Shown: positions 17,657 to 25,632 of the stretch, in pieces
Numbering within the stretch: position 1 is the first letter of the stretch
Layout of the letters: each line of letters begins with the position of its first letter
NCBI RefSeq assembly: GCF_014204945.1
Contig: NZ_JACHMN010000003.1
Coordinates: 248,001-312,000, forward strand
Direction: 5' to 3'
DNA length: 64,000 bases
Source: Allocatelliglobosispora scoriae
GTDB lineage: Bacteria > Actinomycetota > Actinomycetes > Mycobacteriales > Micromonosporaceae
Notes under the pieces: model-generated
Databases searched by the model: none
The model's input: only the letters and a program-made list of their open reading frames with translations
What the model was told of the DNA's origin: nothing
Made by a program: the position numbers and the translations under genes

Positions 17657-18312
17657 TTGACGAGCAGACGAAGCCCAGTAAGCACGCCAAGAAGAGTGGC
17701 GGCTCATTCTGGAAGGAACTCCCGATCCTGCTGGGCGTGGCCCTATTGGTCGCGTTCCTGGTCCGGGCGTTCGTCGTGCAGACTTTCTATATCCCCTCGC
17801 CGTCGATGGAGCACACGCTCGACATCGACGACCGGGTGCTCGTCAACAAGCTCGTCTACGATTTCCGCTCGCCGCACCGCGGCGAGATCATCGTCTTCGA
17901 GTCGCCGTTGAGCTGGCGCTCGAACCCCGATGAGAAGGACTTCATCAAGCGCGTCATCGGCGTCGGCGGCGACAAGGTCACCTGCTGCGACGGCAAGGGC
18001 CGGATCATGATCAACGGCAAGCCGCTCGACGAGACCTACATCTTCACCGAGGACGGCGTCACCGACCCGGCAGCGACCGAGAACTTCGAGGTGACGATCC
18101 CGCCGGGCCGCCTCTGGGTGATGGGTGACCACCGGTCCGCCTCGGGTGACTCGCTCGCCAACTACCGCAAGAACAAGTCCGACCTCAACGCGGCCACGAT
18201 CGCCGAGGACAAGGTCGTCGGCCGGGCCTTCGTGCTCTTCTGGCCGTTCGACCGGGCGACCTGGCTGACGGTCCCCGAGACCTACGACGACGTGCCCACC
18301 TCCGGCAGCTAG
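17653..18312 (+). CDS. lepB: Signal peptidase I, second paralogue
   Basis: 219-residue type I signal peptidase. A basic N-terminus, one membrane segment (about 22-42), catalytic Ser-51 in IPSPSMEHTL, Lys-99 in DFIKRVIGVGGD, and MGDHRSASGDS near the C-terminus. It starts with a GTG overlapping the previous lepB (GTGA), so both are made from one mRNA. Tandem lepB genes after rplS are common in Streptomyces (sipW to sipZ cluster) and probably divide the secretome. It lacks the C-terminal anchor of its neighbour. The pair shares a CCD/CCDxKG cysteine patch. Confidence 0.93.
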   Translation: MIDEQTKPSKHAKKSGGSFWKELPILLGVALLVAFLVRAFVVQTFYIPSPSMEHTLDIDDRVLVNKLVYDFRSPHRGEIIVFESPLSWRSNPDEKDFIKRVIGVGGDKVTCCDGKGRIMINGKPLDETYIFTEDGVTDPAATENFEVTIPPGRLWVMGDHRSASGDSLANYRKNKSDLNAATIAEDKVVGRAFVLFWPFDRATWLTVPETYDDVPTSGS

Positions 18313-18320
18313 GTCGCACG

Positions 18321-18782
18321 ATGACTGAGACCCCTCGCCGCGCCACCAGGGTGCTGCTCGTCGACGGGCTCGGCAGGGTGCTGCTCTTCCACGGAGCCGA
18401 TCCGGCCGAGCCGGATCGGCCCTACTGGTTCACCCCCGGTGGCGGCCTCGACGAGGGCGAAGAGCCGCGCGTCGCGGCCGCCCGGGAGCTGATGGAGGAG
18501 ACCGGTCTCGCCATCGACCCGGCGGCGCTCGGCGAGCCGGTCCACCGCGAGGTCGCCCGCTTCTCCTTCGACGGCGTCCGATACCGCCAGGAGCAGGAGT
18601 TCTTTCTGCTGCGGGTCGACTCCTTCGAGGTCTCGACGGCCGGGTTCGACGAGATCGAGCGGGATATCATCGACAAGCACCACTGGTGGACGGTGGCAGA
18701 GCTCGCGGGCACCGACGAGGTCTACTACCCGTTGGATCTGATCGACGTGTTGCGGCGTGTTTCAAGACATGAGGTGCTCTAG
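18321..18782 (+). CDS. NUDIX hydrolase
   Basis: 153-residue NUDIX pyrophosphohydrolase. The Nudix box reads GGLDEGEEPRVAAARELMEETGL (two parts shown together here span residues of the 23-aa motif), with the metal-binding REL-EE core intact. YWFTPGGG precedes it and HHWWTVAEL follows near the end, as in ADP-ribose/nucleoside-diphosphate members. ATG start 8 nt after lepB; it ends directly before rnhB with no gap, so it belongs to the lepB-nudix-rnhB run. The substrate is not predictable. Confidence 0.88.
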   Translation: MTETPRRATRVLLVDGLGRVLLFHGADPAEPDRPYWFTPGGGLDEGEEPRVAAARELMEETGLAIDPAALGEPVHREVARFSFDGVRYRQEQEFFLLRVDSFEVSTAGFDEIERDIIDKHHWWTVAELAGTDEVYYPLDLIDVLRRVSRHEVL

Positions 18783-19430
18783 ATGCTGGCGTCGCCCAGG
18801 ACGGTCGTGCGCCGCGAGGGTGGCATCTACGCCCTGGAGCGGGCGCTGCGCCGCCGTGGCTTCGCGGTGGTGGCCGGTGCCGACGAGGCGGGGCGGGGCG
18901 CCTGTGCCGGGCCTCTCGTCGCCGCCGCCGTGGTGCTGCCGGAGGGCAAGGCCGGGGAGATCGCCGGCCTGACCGACTCCAAGCTGCTCACCGAGGCGGC
19001 TCGGGAACGGATCTTCGTCGAGGTGCAGCGCCGGGCGACGGCCTCCGCCGTCGTGGTGATCCCGCCCGGCGACGTCGACCGGCTCGGGCTCCAGGTCTGC
19101 AACCTCGCCGCGCTCCGCCGCGCGCTCGCCACCCTCACCGTACGCCCGCACTACGTCCTCACCGACGGCTTTCCGGTGGACGGTGCGGGCGTTCCCGGAC
19201 TCGCCGTGTGGAAGGGTGACCAGGTCGCGGCATGTGTGGCCGGTGCCAGCGTCCTCGCCAAGGTGACCCGGGACCGGATCATGGTCGAGCTCGCCGAGAC
19301 CTACCCGGAGTACGGCTTCGACCAGCACAAGGGCTATTCGACGGCGGAACACATGGCCGCTCTTCGCGCGCACGGGCCCTGCCCCGAGCACCGGCGTTCC
19401 TACGCCAATGTCGCTGCGGCCTCGGTCTAA
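18783..19430 (+). CDS. rnhB: Ribonuclease HII
   Basis: Removes ribonucleotides from DNA and RNA primers. The 215-residue enzyme has the catalytic signature VAGADEAGRGACAGPLVAAA (Asp-Glu pair), LTDSKLL, and VWKGDQVAACVAGASVLAKVTRDR with the later catalytic acidic residues, ending HGPCPEHRRSYANV. The N-terminus (about 25 residues) is basic. ATG start immediately after the NUDIX stop. The position next to lepB and the DUF2469 gene is the usual actinobacterial order. Confidence 0.95.
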   Translation: MLASPRTVVRREGGIYALERALRRRGFAVVAGADEAGRGACAGPLVAAAVVLPEGKAGEIAGLTDSKLLTEAARERIFVEVQRRATASAVVVIPPGDVDRLGLQVCNLAALRRALATLTVRPHYVLTDGFPVDGAGVPGLAVWKGDQVAACVAGASVLAKVTRDRIMVELAETYPEYGFDQHKGYSTAEHMAALRAHGPCPEHRRSYANVAAASV

Positions 19431-19553
19431 GGAGGCACGATTGGCATCAGATGGGCGCTTCCCGGCCACGCGGGGTACCGTCGGCGTGGCGTTCTGGGAG
19501 CGGAGTGCCGGACGCGAGGGTGTGGGGGAAGATGTTGGCATGGAGGACGAGCG

Positions 19554-19865
19554 ATGAGCGCTGAGGATCTCGAAAAGTACGAGACCGAGATGGAGTTGCA
19601 GCTCTATCGGGAATACCGCGACATCGTCCGCCAATTCTCCTACGTGGTGGAGACGGAGCGTCGCTTCTACCTCGCCAATCAGGTCGACCTGCATGTGCGG
19701 AACTCTGACGGCGAGGTCTACTTCGAGGTGGAGATGCACGACGCGTGGGTCTGGGATATGTACCGCCCAGCGCGTTTCGTGAAGAATGTCCGAGTGATGA
19801 CCTTCAAGGATGTCAACATCGAGGAGCTGGAGAAGCCGGACATCTCCCTGCCGGCCGACATCTAG
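19554..19865 (+). CDS. DUF2469 family protein
   Basis: 103-residue, acidic, soluble protein. MSAEDLEKYETEMELQLYRE and NSDGEVYFEVEMHDAWVWDM, then RPARFVKNVRVMTFKDVNIEEL, match the highly conserved actinobacterial family found between rnhB and yraN. A GGAGG ribosome-binding site lies 8 nt before the ATG. The function is unknown. Strong conservation and the constant neighbourhood with rnhB, yraN and comM suggest a housekeeping role. The 123-nt gap to rnhB may hold its own promoter. Confidence 0.92.
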   Translation: MSAEDLEKYETEMELQLYREYRDIVRQFSYVVETERRFYLANQVDLHVRNSDGEVYFEVEMHDAWVWDMYRPARFVKNVRVMTFKDVNIEELEKPDISLPADI

Positions 19866-19923
19866 CCCGCTGTCCACACGGCTCGGCTGTCCACAGCCGG
19901 GCGGGTGTGGAGCTCGACCACAC

Positions 19924-19953
19924 GTCATGCCCGGACGAAGCTCCGGGCATGAC
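19924..19953. terminator. Hairpin covering the start codon of the M23 gene
   Basis: Perfect 11-bp arms (19924-19934 and 19943-19953) with an 8-nt loop, containing CATGCCCGG. The right arm includes the ATG at 19949. It could terminate the DUF2469 transcript or hide the start codon of the peptidase gene. Just upstream, CTGTCCACA is repeated directly (19870s and 19890s). Confidence 0.5.
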
Positions 19954-20995
19954 GTCTTTTCTGCTGTCGGTCCTGCTGCTCCTCGCCGGTGCCCCGGCAC
20001 CCCACGACGGCTTCCGCTGGCCGCTCGGCGGCACGCCCGCCGTGGTCCGGCAGTTCTTCCCGCCGCCCGAGCCCTGGCTCCCCGGCCACCGCGGCGTCGA
20101 CCTCGCCGCCGCGGCGGGAGCGGCCGTTGTCGCGGCCGGTGCCGGGGTCGTCGTCTTCGCCGGTCGCCTCGCCGGCCGGGGAGTGGTCAGCATCGCCCAC
20201 CCGGGCGGCCTGCGCACCACCTACGAACCGGTGGTGGCGAGCGTCGCGGCCGGTGCGAGCGTCGGCGCCGGCGAGGTGATCGGAGCACTCGCGGGCGGGC
20301 ACGCGGGCTGCCCGGTCGAAGCCTGCCTGCACTGGGGCGTTCGGCGGGGCGAGGTCTATCTCGATCCGCTCAGCCTGCTCGGGCTCGGCCGGGTCCGGCT
20401 CCTGCCCCGACCGCGCGTCGGCGGCCGGTCACAGCAGCTTGGGCAGGCCGGCGGCGAGGGCGGCGTACTCGTCGGGGGTGTTGTAGATCTGCCCGCACAG
20501 GCGCAGCAGGCCGGTGCCGTTCCAGGCGGCGATGTTGACCTCGGTGTGCAGCTCGCGGGCGATCCTTCCGAGCAGCTCGTTGGCGTCGGCCCTGGTCGAC
20601 GCGGTGCCGGGCGGCAGTGGGACCACGCGCATGCTCACCTCGGGCCCGGGATCGGGCAGGTGGGTCACGCCGAGCGCCTCGGCGACGACCCGCTGCCCCT
20701 CGGCGACGAGCCGCACGTTGCGGTCGCGGGAGGCGGCGCCGAGCTCGGTGAGCAGCTCCGTCCCGGCCGGTGCGGCGATCCAGCCGCTCACGTCCCGGGT
20801 GCCCTGCTGCTCGGCGCTGGCGGGGAAACCGAGCACGGCGCCCCGCGACGGAACCGCCGGTGTCACCCGGTCCCGCCACTGCGGCGCCACGTGCAGCAGC
20901 GCGGTGCCCCGGGGGGCGTAACCCCACTTGTGCAGGTTGCCGACCCAGAAGTCCGCGCCGAGCGAGGTGACCGGGGTCGAGAGCATGCCCGGTGA
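19949..20995 (+). CDS. M23-family peptidase-like (LytM) secreted protein
   Basis: The N-terminus MTSFLLSVLLLLAGAPAP is a signal peptide. The next part (about 20-145) is an M23/LytM domain: FRWPLGGTPAVVRQFFPP, HRGVDLAA (metal-binding His-Asp), the Gly-rich beta-sheet core, and CLHWGVRRGEVYLDP (the second HxH reduced to LHWG). Such proteins cut or bind peptidoglycan peptides. The domain is complete near residue 155, but the frame stays open for about 190 more codons and runs antisense through the whole 3' half of the next gene. The natural stop has probably been lost by mutation or an assembly error, and the true product is likely about 160 residues. Confidence 0.65.
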   Translation: MTSFLLSVLLLLAGAPAPHDGFRWPLGGTPAVVRQFFPPPEPWLPGHRGVDLAAAAGAAVVAAGAGVVVFAGRLAGRGVVSIAHPGGLRTTYEPVVASVAAGASVGAGEVIGALAGGHAGCPVEACLHWGVRRGEVYLDPLSLLGLGRVRLLPRPRVGGRSQQLGQAGGEGGVLVGGVVDLPAQAQQAGAVPGGDVDLGVQLAGDPSEQLVGVGPGRRGAGRQWDHAHAHLGPGIGQVGHAERLGDDPLPLGDEPHVAVAGGGAELGEQLRPGRCGDPAAHVPGALLLGAGGETEHGAPRRNRRCHPVPPLRRHVQQRGAPGGVTPLVQVADPEVRAERGDRGREHAR

Positions 20996-21553
20996 GTGGG
21001 CCGCGTCGGCATGCAGCGCCACGCCCGAGCCCGCAAGGGCCGCGGCGATCGCGGTGATCGGGAAGAGTTTGGCCGTCGCGGAGGCGATGTGGTCGATGAT
21101 CATCAGCTTGGTACGCCCAGGGCGCACCGCGGACACCAGCGCCGCCACGATCTCGGCGTCGGTGGCGTCGAGCCCGATCGCCACGGTGGTCACGATCACG
21201 CCCCGCTGCCGCCGCAGCTCGTCGAGCGCCACCCCCACCGCGTTGTAGAGGTGGTCGGTGACGATGACCTCGTCGCCCTCGCCGAGCGCCATGGTGTTGA
21301 GCACGATCGCGGTGCCGCTCGTGGCGTTGGCGACGAAGGCGCAGCCCTCCCGATCCGCGCCGAGGAAGTCGGCGAGCCGATCGCGCGCGTCGACGACGAG
21401 GGCTTCGCCGTCGCGGTCGTAGAAGGCCATCGGGTTCCACTCGACGAGATCGCGGACGCGCTGCTGTTCACGCTGGACGCGCAGCGGCACGGCGCCGAAG
21501 GATCCGTGGTTGAGGTGGGCGACGCCGGGATCCATGCTGAAGAGTTCTCGCAT
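20429..21553 (-). CDS. Class V PLP-dependent aminotransferase (isopenicillin N epimerase-like)
   Basis: 374-residue fold-type I PLP enzyme. HLNHGSFGAVP at the N-terminus, FVANATSGTAIVLNT, the PLP-binding HADAAHSPGM (Asp and His) and the Schiff-base lysine in FWVGNLHKWGYAPRG are all visible. The best-known relatives are isopenicillin N epimerase and cysteine desulfurase-like enzymes. No beta-lactam genes are nearby, so an amino-acid epimerase, lyase or desulfurase role is equally open. It starts with an ATG 28 nt after the xerC stop and may be the distal gene of the yraN-comM-dprA-xerC run. The last 570 nt are overlapped by the open M23 frame. Confidence 0.82.
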   Translation of the reverse strand: MRELFSMDPGVAHLNHGSFGAVPLRVQREQQRVRDLVEWNPMAFYDRDGEALVVDARDRLADFLGADREGCAFVANATSGTAIVLNTMALGEGDEVIVTDHLYNAVGVALDELRRQRGVIVTTVAIGLDATDAEIVAALVSAVRPGRTKLMIIDHIASATAKLFPITAIAAALAGSGVALHADAAHSPGMLSTPVTSLGADFWVGNLHKWGYAPRGTALLHVAPQWRDRVTPAVPSRGAVLGFPASAEQQGTRDVSGWIAAPAGTELLTELGAASRDRNVRLVAEGQRVVAEALGVTHLPDPGPEVSMRVVPLPPGTASTRADANELLGRIARELHTEVNIAAWNGTGLLRLCGQIYNTPDEYAALAAGLPKLL

Positions 21554-21580
21554 AGACCATCTTAACCGTTCGGCGACGCC

Positions 21581-22510
21581 TCACGCTCGCGGATGTGCCT
21601 GCTTATAGGCCGCCCGGAGCCGCTCAACTGATACATGCGTATAGATCTGTGTGCTGGCGAGCGAGGCGTGCCCGAGCACCTCCTGCACGCTGCGGAGATC
21701 CGCGCCGCCCTCCAGCAGATGGGTGGCGGCCGCGTGCCGGAGCCCGTGCGGTGACGTGTGCGGCACCCCCGCCGCGGTCGCCGCCGCGGCCACGACCCGG
21801 CGGGCCACGGCCGGCTGCAGCGGACCGCCTTTCGCCCCGAGGAGCAGCAGGTCGGCGCTGGCCGGGGTGGCGAGCTCGGGACGGCCCAGCTCCAGCCAGT
21901 CGGCGATCGCCACCGCGGCGGGTGTGCCGAAGGGCACCGATCGGTCGCGCCCGCCCTTGCCGTGCACCCGGACGACCCGTCGGCTGCTCTCCACATCGCC
22001 GAGCCGGAGACCGCAGATCTCGCTGATCCGGGCGCCGGTGGCGTAGAGCAGCTCGACGAGGGCGCGATCCCGCCGGGCGATCGGGTCGTCGGCCGTCGTC
22101 GTGGCGGTGACGAGCGCGGCGGCCTGCTCGGGGCGCAGCACGTCGGGCAGCTCGCGATGCGCCTTCGGGCCGACGAGCCGCAGCCCCGGATCCACGGTCG
22201 AGAGCCCGTTCTGCCGGGCCCAGGCGGTGAAGGTGCGGATCGACGCCGTATGCCGCGCCTGCGACGTCCGCGCCGAACCCTCGCTCTGCCGGACGGCGAG
22301 CCAGGCCCGCAGCACGCCGAGGTCGAGCCCGCTGATCGCGGCGACTCCCCGGCCGACCGCGAAGTCGAGCAGGTGCACCGCGTCCGAGACATAGGCGCGC
22401 ACCGTCTCCGGCGAGCGGCCCGCCACCATGCCGAGGTGGCGGGCGAAGTCGTCGACGGCGTCCCGCAGGTCCGGCGGCAGCGCCTCGTGCCGCTCGCGTG
22501 TGCTGCTCAT
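21581..22510 (-). CDS. xerC: Tyrosine recombinase XerC
   Basis: 309-residue site-specific recombinase that resolves chromosome dimers at dif. The N-terminal SAM-like domain (about 15-105) is followed by the catalytic domain with all active residues present: Arg-161 (GARISEICGLR), Lys-185 (HGKGGRDR), His-255 and Arg-258 (HGLRH), His-281 (LGHAS) and Tyr-290 (QIYTHV). The ATG at 22510 overlaps the dprA stop (ATGA). The frame is open further upstream through dprA, but similarity begins here. Position after dprA is usual in actinobacteria, which favours the core XerC over a phage integrase. Confidence 0.93.
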   Translation of the reverse strand: MSSTRERHEALPPDLRDAVDDFARHLGMVAGRSPETVRAYVSDAVHLLDFAVGRGVAAISGLDLGVLRAWLAVRQSEGSARTSQARHTASIRTFTAWARQNGLSTVDPGLRLVGPKAHRELPDVLRPEQAAALVTATTTADDPIARRDRALVELLYATGARISEICGLRLGDVESSRRVVRVHGKGGRDRSVPFGTPAAVAIADWLELGRPELATPASADLLLLGAKGGPLQPAVARRVVAAAATAAGVPHTSPHGLRHAAATHLLEGGADLRSVQEVLGHASLASTQIYTHVSVERLRAAYKQAHPRA

Positions 22511-23646
22511 CGAGGTAGACGATAGCCCTCCTCGGACTCCGCGAGGACTCCTCTGGTGACGAGCGACGGCAGGCGTCCGGCCGCCGCTCGCAGCGGCACA
22601 CCGGCGATCTGGGCGAGCTTGGCGGCGGTGGCCGAACCTCGGGCGGGCAGGGCGTCGACGAGCATCCTCTCGAGGTCGTCGAGCGCGTCGTGGAGACGGT
22701 CGGGACCGCTCGCCGGGATCGAGAGCTGGCCGATCGGGCCGACCTCCTCCAGCACCTGCGCGACGCTGGCGACGAGCCGGAAACCGTCCACCCGCAGCGC
22801 CTCGTGGCACCCGACCGACATGGCCGAGGTCACCGGGCCCGGCACCACCATCGGCCGTCGACCGAGCAGCCGGGCCCGGCCCAGCGTCTGCCGGGCTCCG
22901 CTGCGCGCCGACGCCTCCACCATCACGGTGCCCCGGGTCAGCGCGGCGATGACCCGATTGCGGATGAGAAAACGGTGCTTGTGGGCCATCGAACCCGGCG
23001 GCCACTCGCTGATCAGCAGCCCGTCGTCGGCGATCCGGTCGAAGAGGCCGGTGTGCGCGACCGGATAGGCCCGGTCGAGCCCGCAGGCGAGGACCGCCGC
23101 GGTCACCCCGCCCGCGGTCAACGCACCCCGGTGCGCGGCGGCGTCGATGCCGAAGGCGCCGCCGGAGACGACGGTCCAGCCCTGCTCAGCGAGCGTGAAG
23201 GCGAAATCACCGGCGATGTGGTCGCCGTAGGGGGTGCTGGCCCGGGCGCCGACGATCGCGACCGATCTCTCGAAGGCGGCGAGCAGGGTCAGCGGTCCGC
23301 GTACCCAGATGCACTGGGGTGGGAAGGTGTCGCGGGCGATCCGGTCACCGCCCTCCCGGCTGATCAGCTTGAGGTCCTCGAGCTGCGGCGGCCACTCCGG
23401 GTCCTCGGGCGTGACGATGCGCATGCCCGTCCGGTCGGCGTGCTCCAGGCGGCGAGCCGCGAGTTCCCACGGATCGCCGTTGCCGAGCCGGGCGAGCACG
23501 CCCTCACCGAGGGAGCCGGTGCCCCGGATGATCCGATCGAGTGCCTCGACCGGGCCGTGTGCCTGGACCGCCTGGAAGAGTTCCTTACTGCCGGGCTCGG
23601 CGACGCTGCCGAGAGCGATCCGGGCGAGGCGGGTCTTGTCGATCAT
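22507..23646 (-). CDS. dprA: DNA-processing protein DprA
   Basis: 379-residue Rossmann-like ssDNA-binding protein that loads RecA in natural transformation. Motifs: VAIVGARASTPYGDHIA, WTVVSGGAFGIDAAAHRGAL, LACGLDRAYP, LLISEWPPGSMAHKHRFLIRNRVIAALT (shown here as landmarks of the DprA core in separate parts), VEASARSGARQT and VVPGPVTSAMSVGCHEAL. A winged-helix DML1-like domain ends the protein. The ATG at 23646 overlaps the comM stop (ATGA). An 826-codon frame that continues upstream through comM is not a fusion. Confidence 0.93.
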   Translation of the reverse strand: MIDKTRLARIALGSVAEPGSKELFQAVQAHGPVEALDRIIRGTGSLGEGVLARLGNGDPWELAARRLEHADRTGMRIVTPEDPEWPPQLEDLKLISREGGDRIARDTFPPQCIWVRGPLTLLAAFERSVAIVGARASTPYGDHIAGDFAFTLAEQGWTVVSGGAFGIDAAAHRGALTAGGVTAAVLACGLDRAYPVAHTGLFDRIADDGLLISEWPPGSMAHKHRFLIRNRVIAALTRGTVMVEASARSGARQTLGRARLLGRRPMVVPGPVTSAMSVGCHEALRVDGFRLVASVAQVLEEVGPIGQLSIPASGPDRLHDALDDLERMLVDALPARGSATAAKLAQIAGVPLRAAAGRLPSLVTRGVLAESEEGYRLPR

Positions 23647-25163
23647 CGGGCTGCTCCTGTTCGCAGGGTGAGGGCGGCGTTGACGTCGTCGCTGGTCGGC
23701 CGGTCTCGTCCGGCGAGGTCTGCGAAGGTCCAGGCCAACCGCAGCACGCGGACGTAGCCGCGAGCCGAGATGAGACCCAGATCGATGCGGTGGCGCAGGT
23801 CGCGGGTCGCCGACAGCGGCAGGCGCCACGGTGGTTCGTTGAGTTTGGTGCCGGTCGCCGCCGCGTTGACCAGCCAACCCTCCGACCGCCATCGCTCGGC
23901 CGCCGCTGCCCTGGCCGTCACGACCCGCTCGCCGACGGTCGCCGACGACTCCCGGATCTGATCGGTGTCGAGCAGCTCGGCAGCGGTCAGCGCGAGCGGG
24001 CGCAGGTGGATGTCGATCCGGTCGAGCAGCGGTCCGGAGAGCCGGCCCAGGTAGCGGCGGCGCGCCTGCGGCAGGCACTCGCACTGCTGATCGCCGCCGG
24101 GCTTGGCGCAGGGGCACGGGTTGGCGGCGAGGACCAGCTGCACCCGAGCGGGGAAGGTGAGCGTCTCGCGGCTGCGCCCGATCGTGATCGTGCCCTCCTC
24201 CAGCGGCTGCCGGAGGGTCTCCAGTGCCCGGGCCGGGAACTCGGGCGCCTCGTCGAGGAAGAGCACGCCGTGGTGCGCGAGGGAGAGCGATCCCGGCCGG
24301 GCCAGGCCGCTGCCGCCGCCGACCAGCGCGGCTATGCTCGCGGTGTGGTGCGGGGCCTGAAACGGCGGCCGCCGCATCAGTCCGGTGCCCGGCTCCAGCT
24401 GCCGGGCGATGGAGTGGATCGCGGTCACCTCCAGCGCCGCCTCGTCGTCGAGCGTCGGGATGATCGACGGCAGGCGCTGGGCCAGCATCGTCTTGCCCGC
24501 GCCGGGCGGCCCCACCATCGCGAGGTGGTGCCCGCCCGCTGCGGCGACCTCCAGCCCGAGGCGGCTCTCCTCCTGGCCGATGACGTCGGCGAGGTCGGGG
24601 CCCGGCGCGGTCACGCCGATCGTCTCGGGCGGCGCGACCGGCAGCGGCGCCCGACCCCGGATGAAGGCGAGCACGGAGTGCAGGCTGTCGGTCGCCCGCA
24701 CCTCGATGCCCGGCACGAGGAGGGCCTCCTGGGCGTTGGCGAGCGGCACGATCGCCCGGCGGAATCCGGCCCGGGTGGCGGCGGCGACCATCGCCAGCGC
24801 GCCCCGGACCGGCCGCACCTCCCCGTCGAGGCCCAGCTCGCCGAAGATCACCACTCCGTCGAGGGGGAACAGCGGCAGCCGCCCCGTGCCGCCGAGGATT
24901 GCGACGGCGATCGCCAGATCGAAGCCGGAGCCGCGTTTCGGCAGGTCGGCGGGGAGGAGGTTGACCGTGATCCGGCGCTGCGGCCACTCCTCGCCGGAGT
25001 TGACGAGTGCCGCCCGGACCCGGTCGCGGGCCTCGTGCAGCGCGGTGTCGGGCAGACCCGAGAGGACCATGGTGGGCAGGCCGGCGGCGACGTCCGCCTC
25101 GACCTCGACGACCGAGCCGGTCAGACCGACGAGCCCCGCGCTGTAGACCTTGGCGTAGCTCAT
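23643..25163 (-). CDS. comM: YifB/ComM-family Mg-chelatase-like AAA+ ATPase
   Basis: 506-residue AAA+ ATPase. In Vibrio, ComM is a helicase that extends heteroduplex in transformation. An N-terminal ChlI-like domain (SYAKVYSAGLVG to about 165) is followed by the ATPase with MVGPPGAGKTMLAQRLP (Walker A), GVLFLDEAPEF (Walker B), a four-Cys zinc-like cluster around NPCPCAKPGG and QCECLP, and a C-terminal MCM-like helical part. ATG start overlaps the yraN stop by 4 nt. Second gene of the yraN-comM-dprA-xerC operon. Confidence 0.94.
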   Translation of the reverse strand: MSYAKVYSAGLVGLTGSVVEVEADVAAGLPTMVLSGLPDTALHEARDRVRAALVNSGEEWPQRRITVNLLPADLPKRGSGFDLAIAVAILGGTGRLPLFPLDGVVIFGELGLDGEVRPVRGALAMVAAATRAGFRRAIVPLANAQEALLVPGIEVRATDSLHSVLAFIRGRAPLPVAPPETIGVTAPGPDLADVIGQEESRLGLEVAAAGGHHLAMVGPPGAGKTMLAQRLPSIIPTLDDEAALEVTAIHSIARQLEPGTGLMRRPPFQAPHHTASIAALVGGGSGLARPGSLSLAHHGVLFLDEAPEFPARALETLRQPLEEGTITIGRSRETLTFPARVQLVLAANPCPCAKPGGDQQCECLPQARRRYLGRLSGPLLDRIDIHLRPLALTAAELLDTDQIRESSATVGERVVTARAAAAERWRSEGWLVNAAATGTKLNEPPWRLPLSATRDLRHRIDLGLISARGYVRVLRLAWTFADLAGRDRPTSDDVNAALTLRTGAAR

Positions 25164-25522
25164 GTCAGCGCACCACGCAGATGATCGATCTCCGGCGGCC
25201 CCTGGGGCTGCGGCATGACGCAGATCACGTCAAATCGCACCTCCACCGAACCCGCCTCGCGAAGGGCGAGCCAATGCGCGGCGAGTCGCCGCAGGCGGCG
25301 GGCCTTCTGGCCGACCACGGCATCGACGGCCGGCCCGAACGCCCGGCTGCGCCGCGTCTTCACCTCGCAGAAGACGATCGTCTCCGCCTCCCGGGCGATG
25401 ATGTCCACCTCGCCGTCCCGGCACCGCCAGTTGCGATCGAGCAGGATCATGCCCGAACCCAGCAGATACTCCGCGGCGATGCCCTCTCCCCAGGCGCCGA
25501 ACGCCTGCCGCACCTTCGTCAC
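25160..25522 (-). CDS. YraN family (UPF0102) endonuclease-like protein
   Basis: 120-residue protein with the restriction-endonuclease-like core: GAWGEGIAAEYLLGSGMILL, NWRCRDGEVDIIAREAETIVF and EVKTRRSRAFG give the D-ExK site. The GTG at 25522 gives the family's usual N-terminus; the open frame continues 435 nt further upstream without similarity. It is the first gene of the reverse operon with comM and dprA, and divergent from a membrane-protein gene. Biochemical function of the family is not established; linkage suggests DNA processing. Confidence 0.9.
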   Translation of the reverse strand: MTKVRQAFGAWGEGIAAEYLLGSGMILLDRNWRCRDGEVDIIAREAETIVFCEVKTRRSRAFGPAVDAVVGQKARRLRRLAAHWLALREAGSVEVRFDVICVMPQPQGPPEIDHLRGALT

Positions 25523-25632
25523 GGCCGCCAGCCTGCTGAACCCTTCGGGCGGGCGCCAGCGCTCCCCGGCCCCGCCTGTGGATAGCGGCGATGTGTGGAC
25601 AACCTCGTCCGATTGGCCTACGGTCAGTCGCC

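Noticed and set aside
21581-22510. Phage or integrative-element integrase
   Set aside because: All neighbours (dprA, comM, yraN) are the usual xerC neighbours, and no tRNA gene or attachment site is nearby.
22507-24987. An 826-codon frame that would fuse comM to dprA
   Set aside because: Similarity to DprA begins at 23646 and ComM is in another frame; the upstream part is a frame that happens to be open inside comM.
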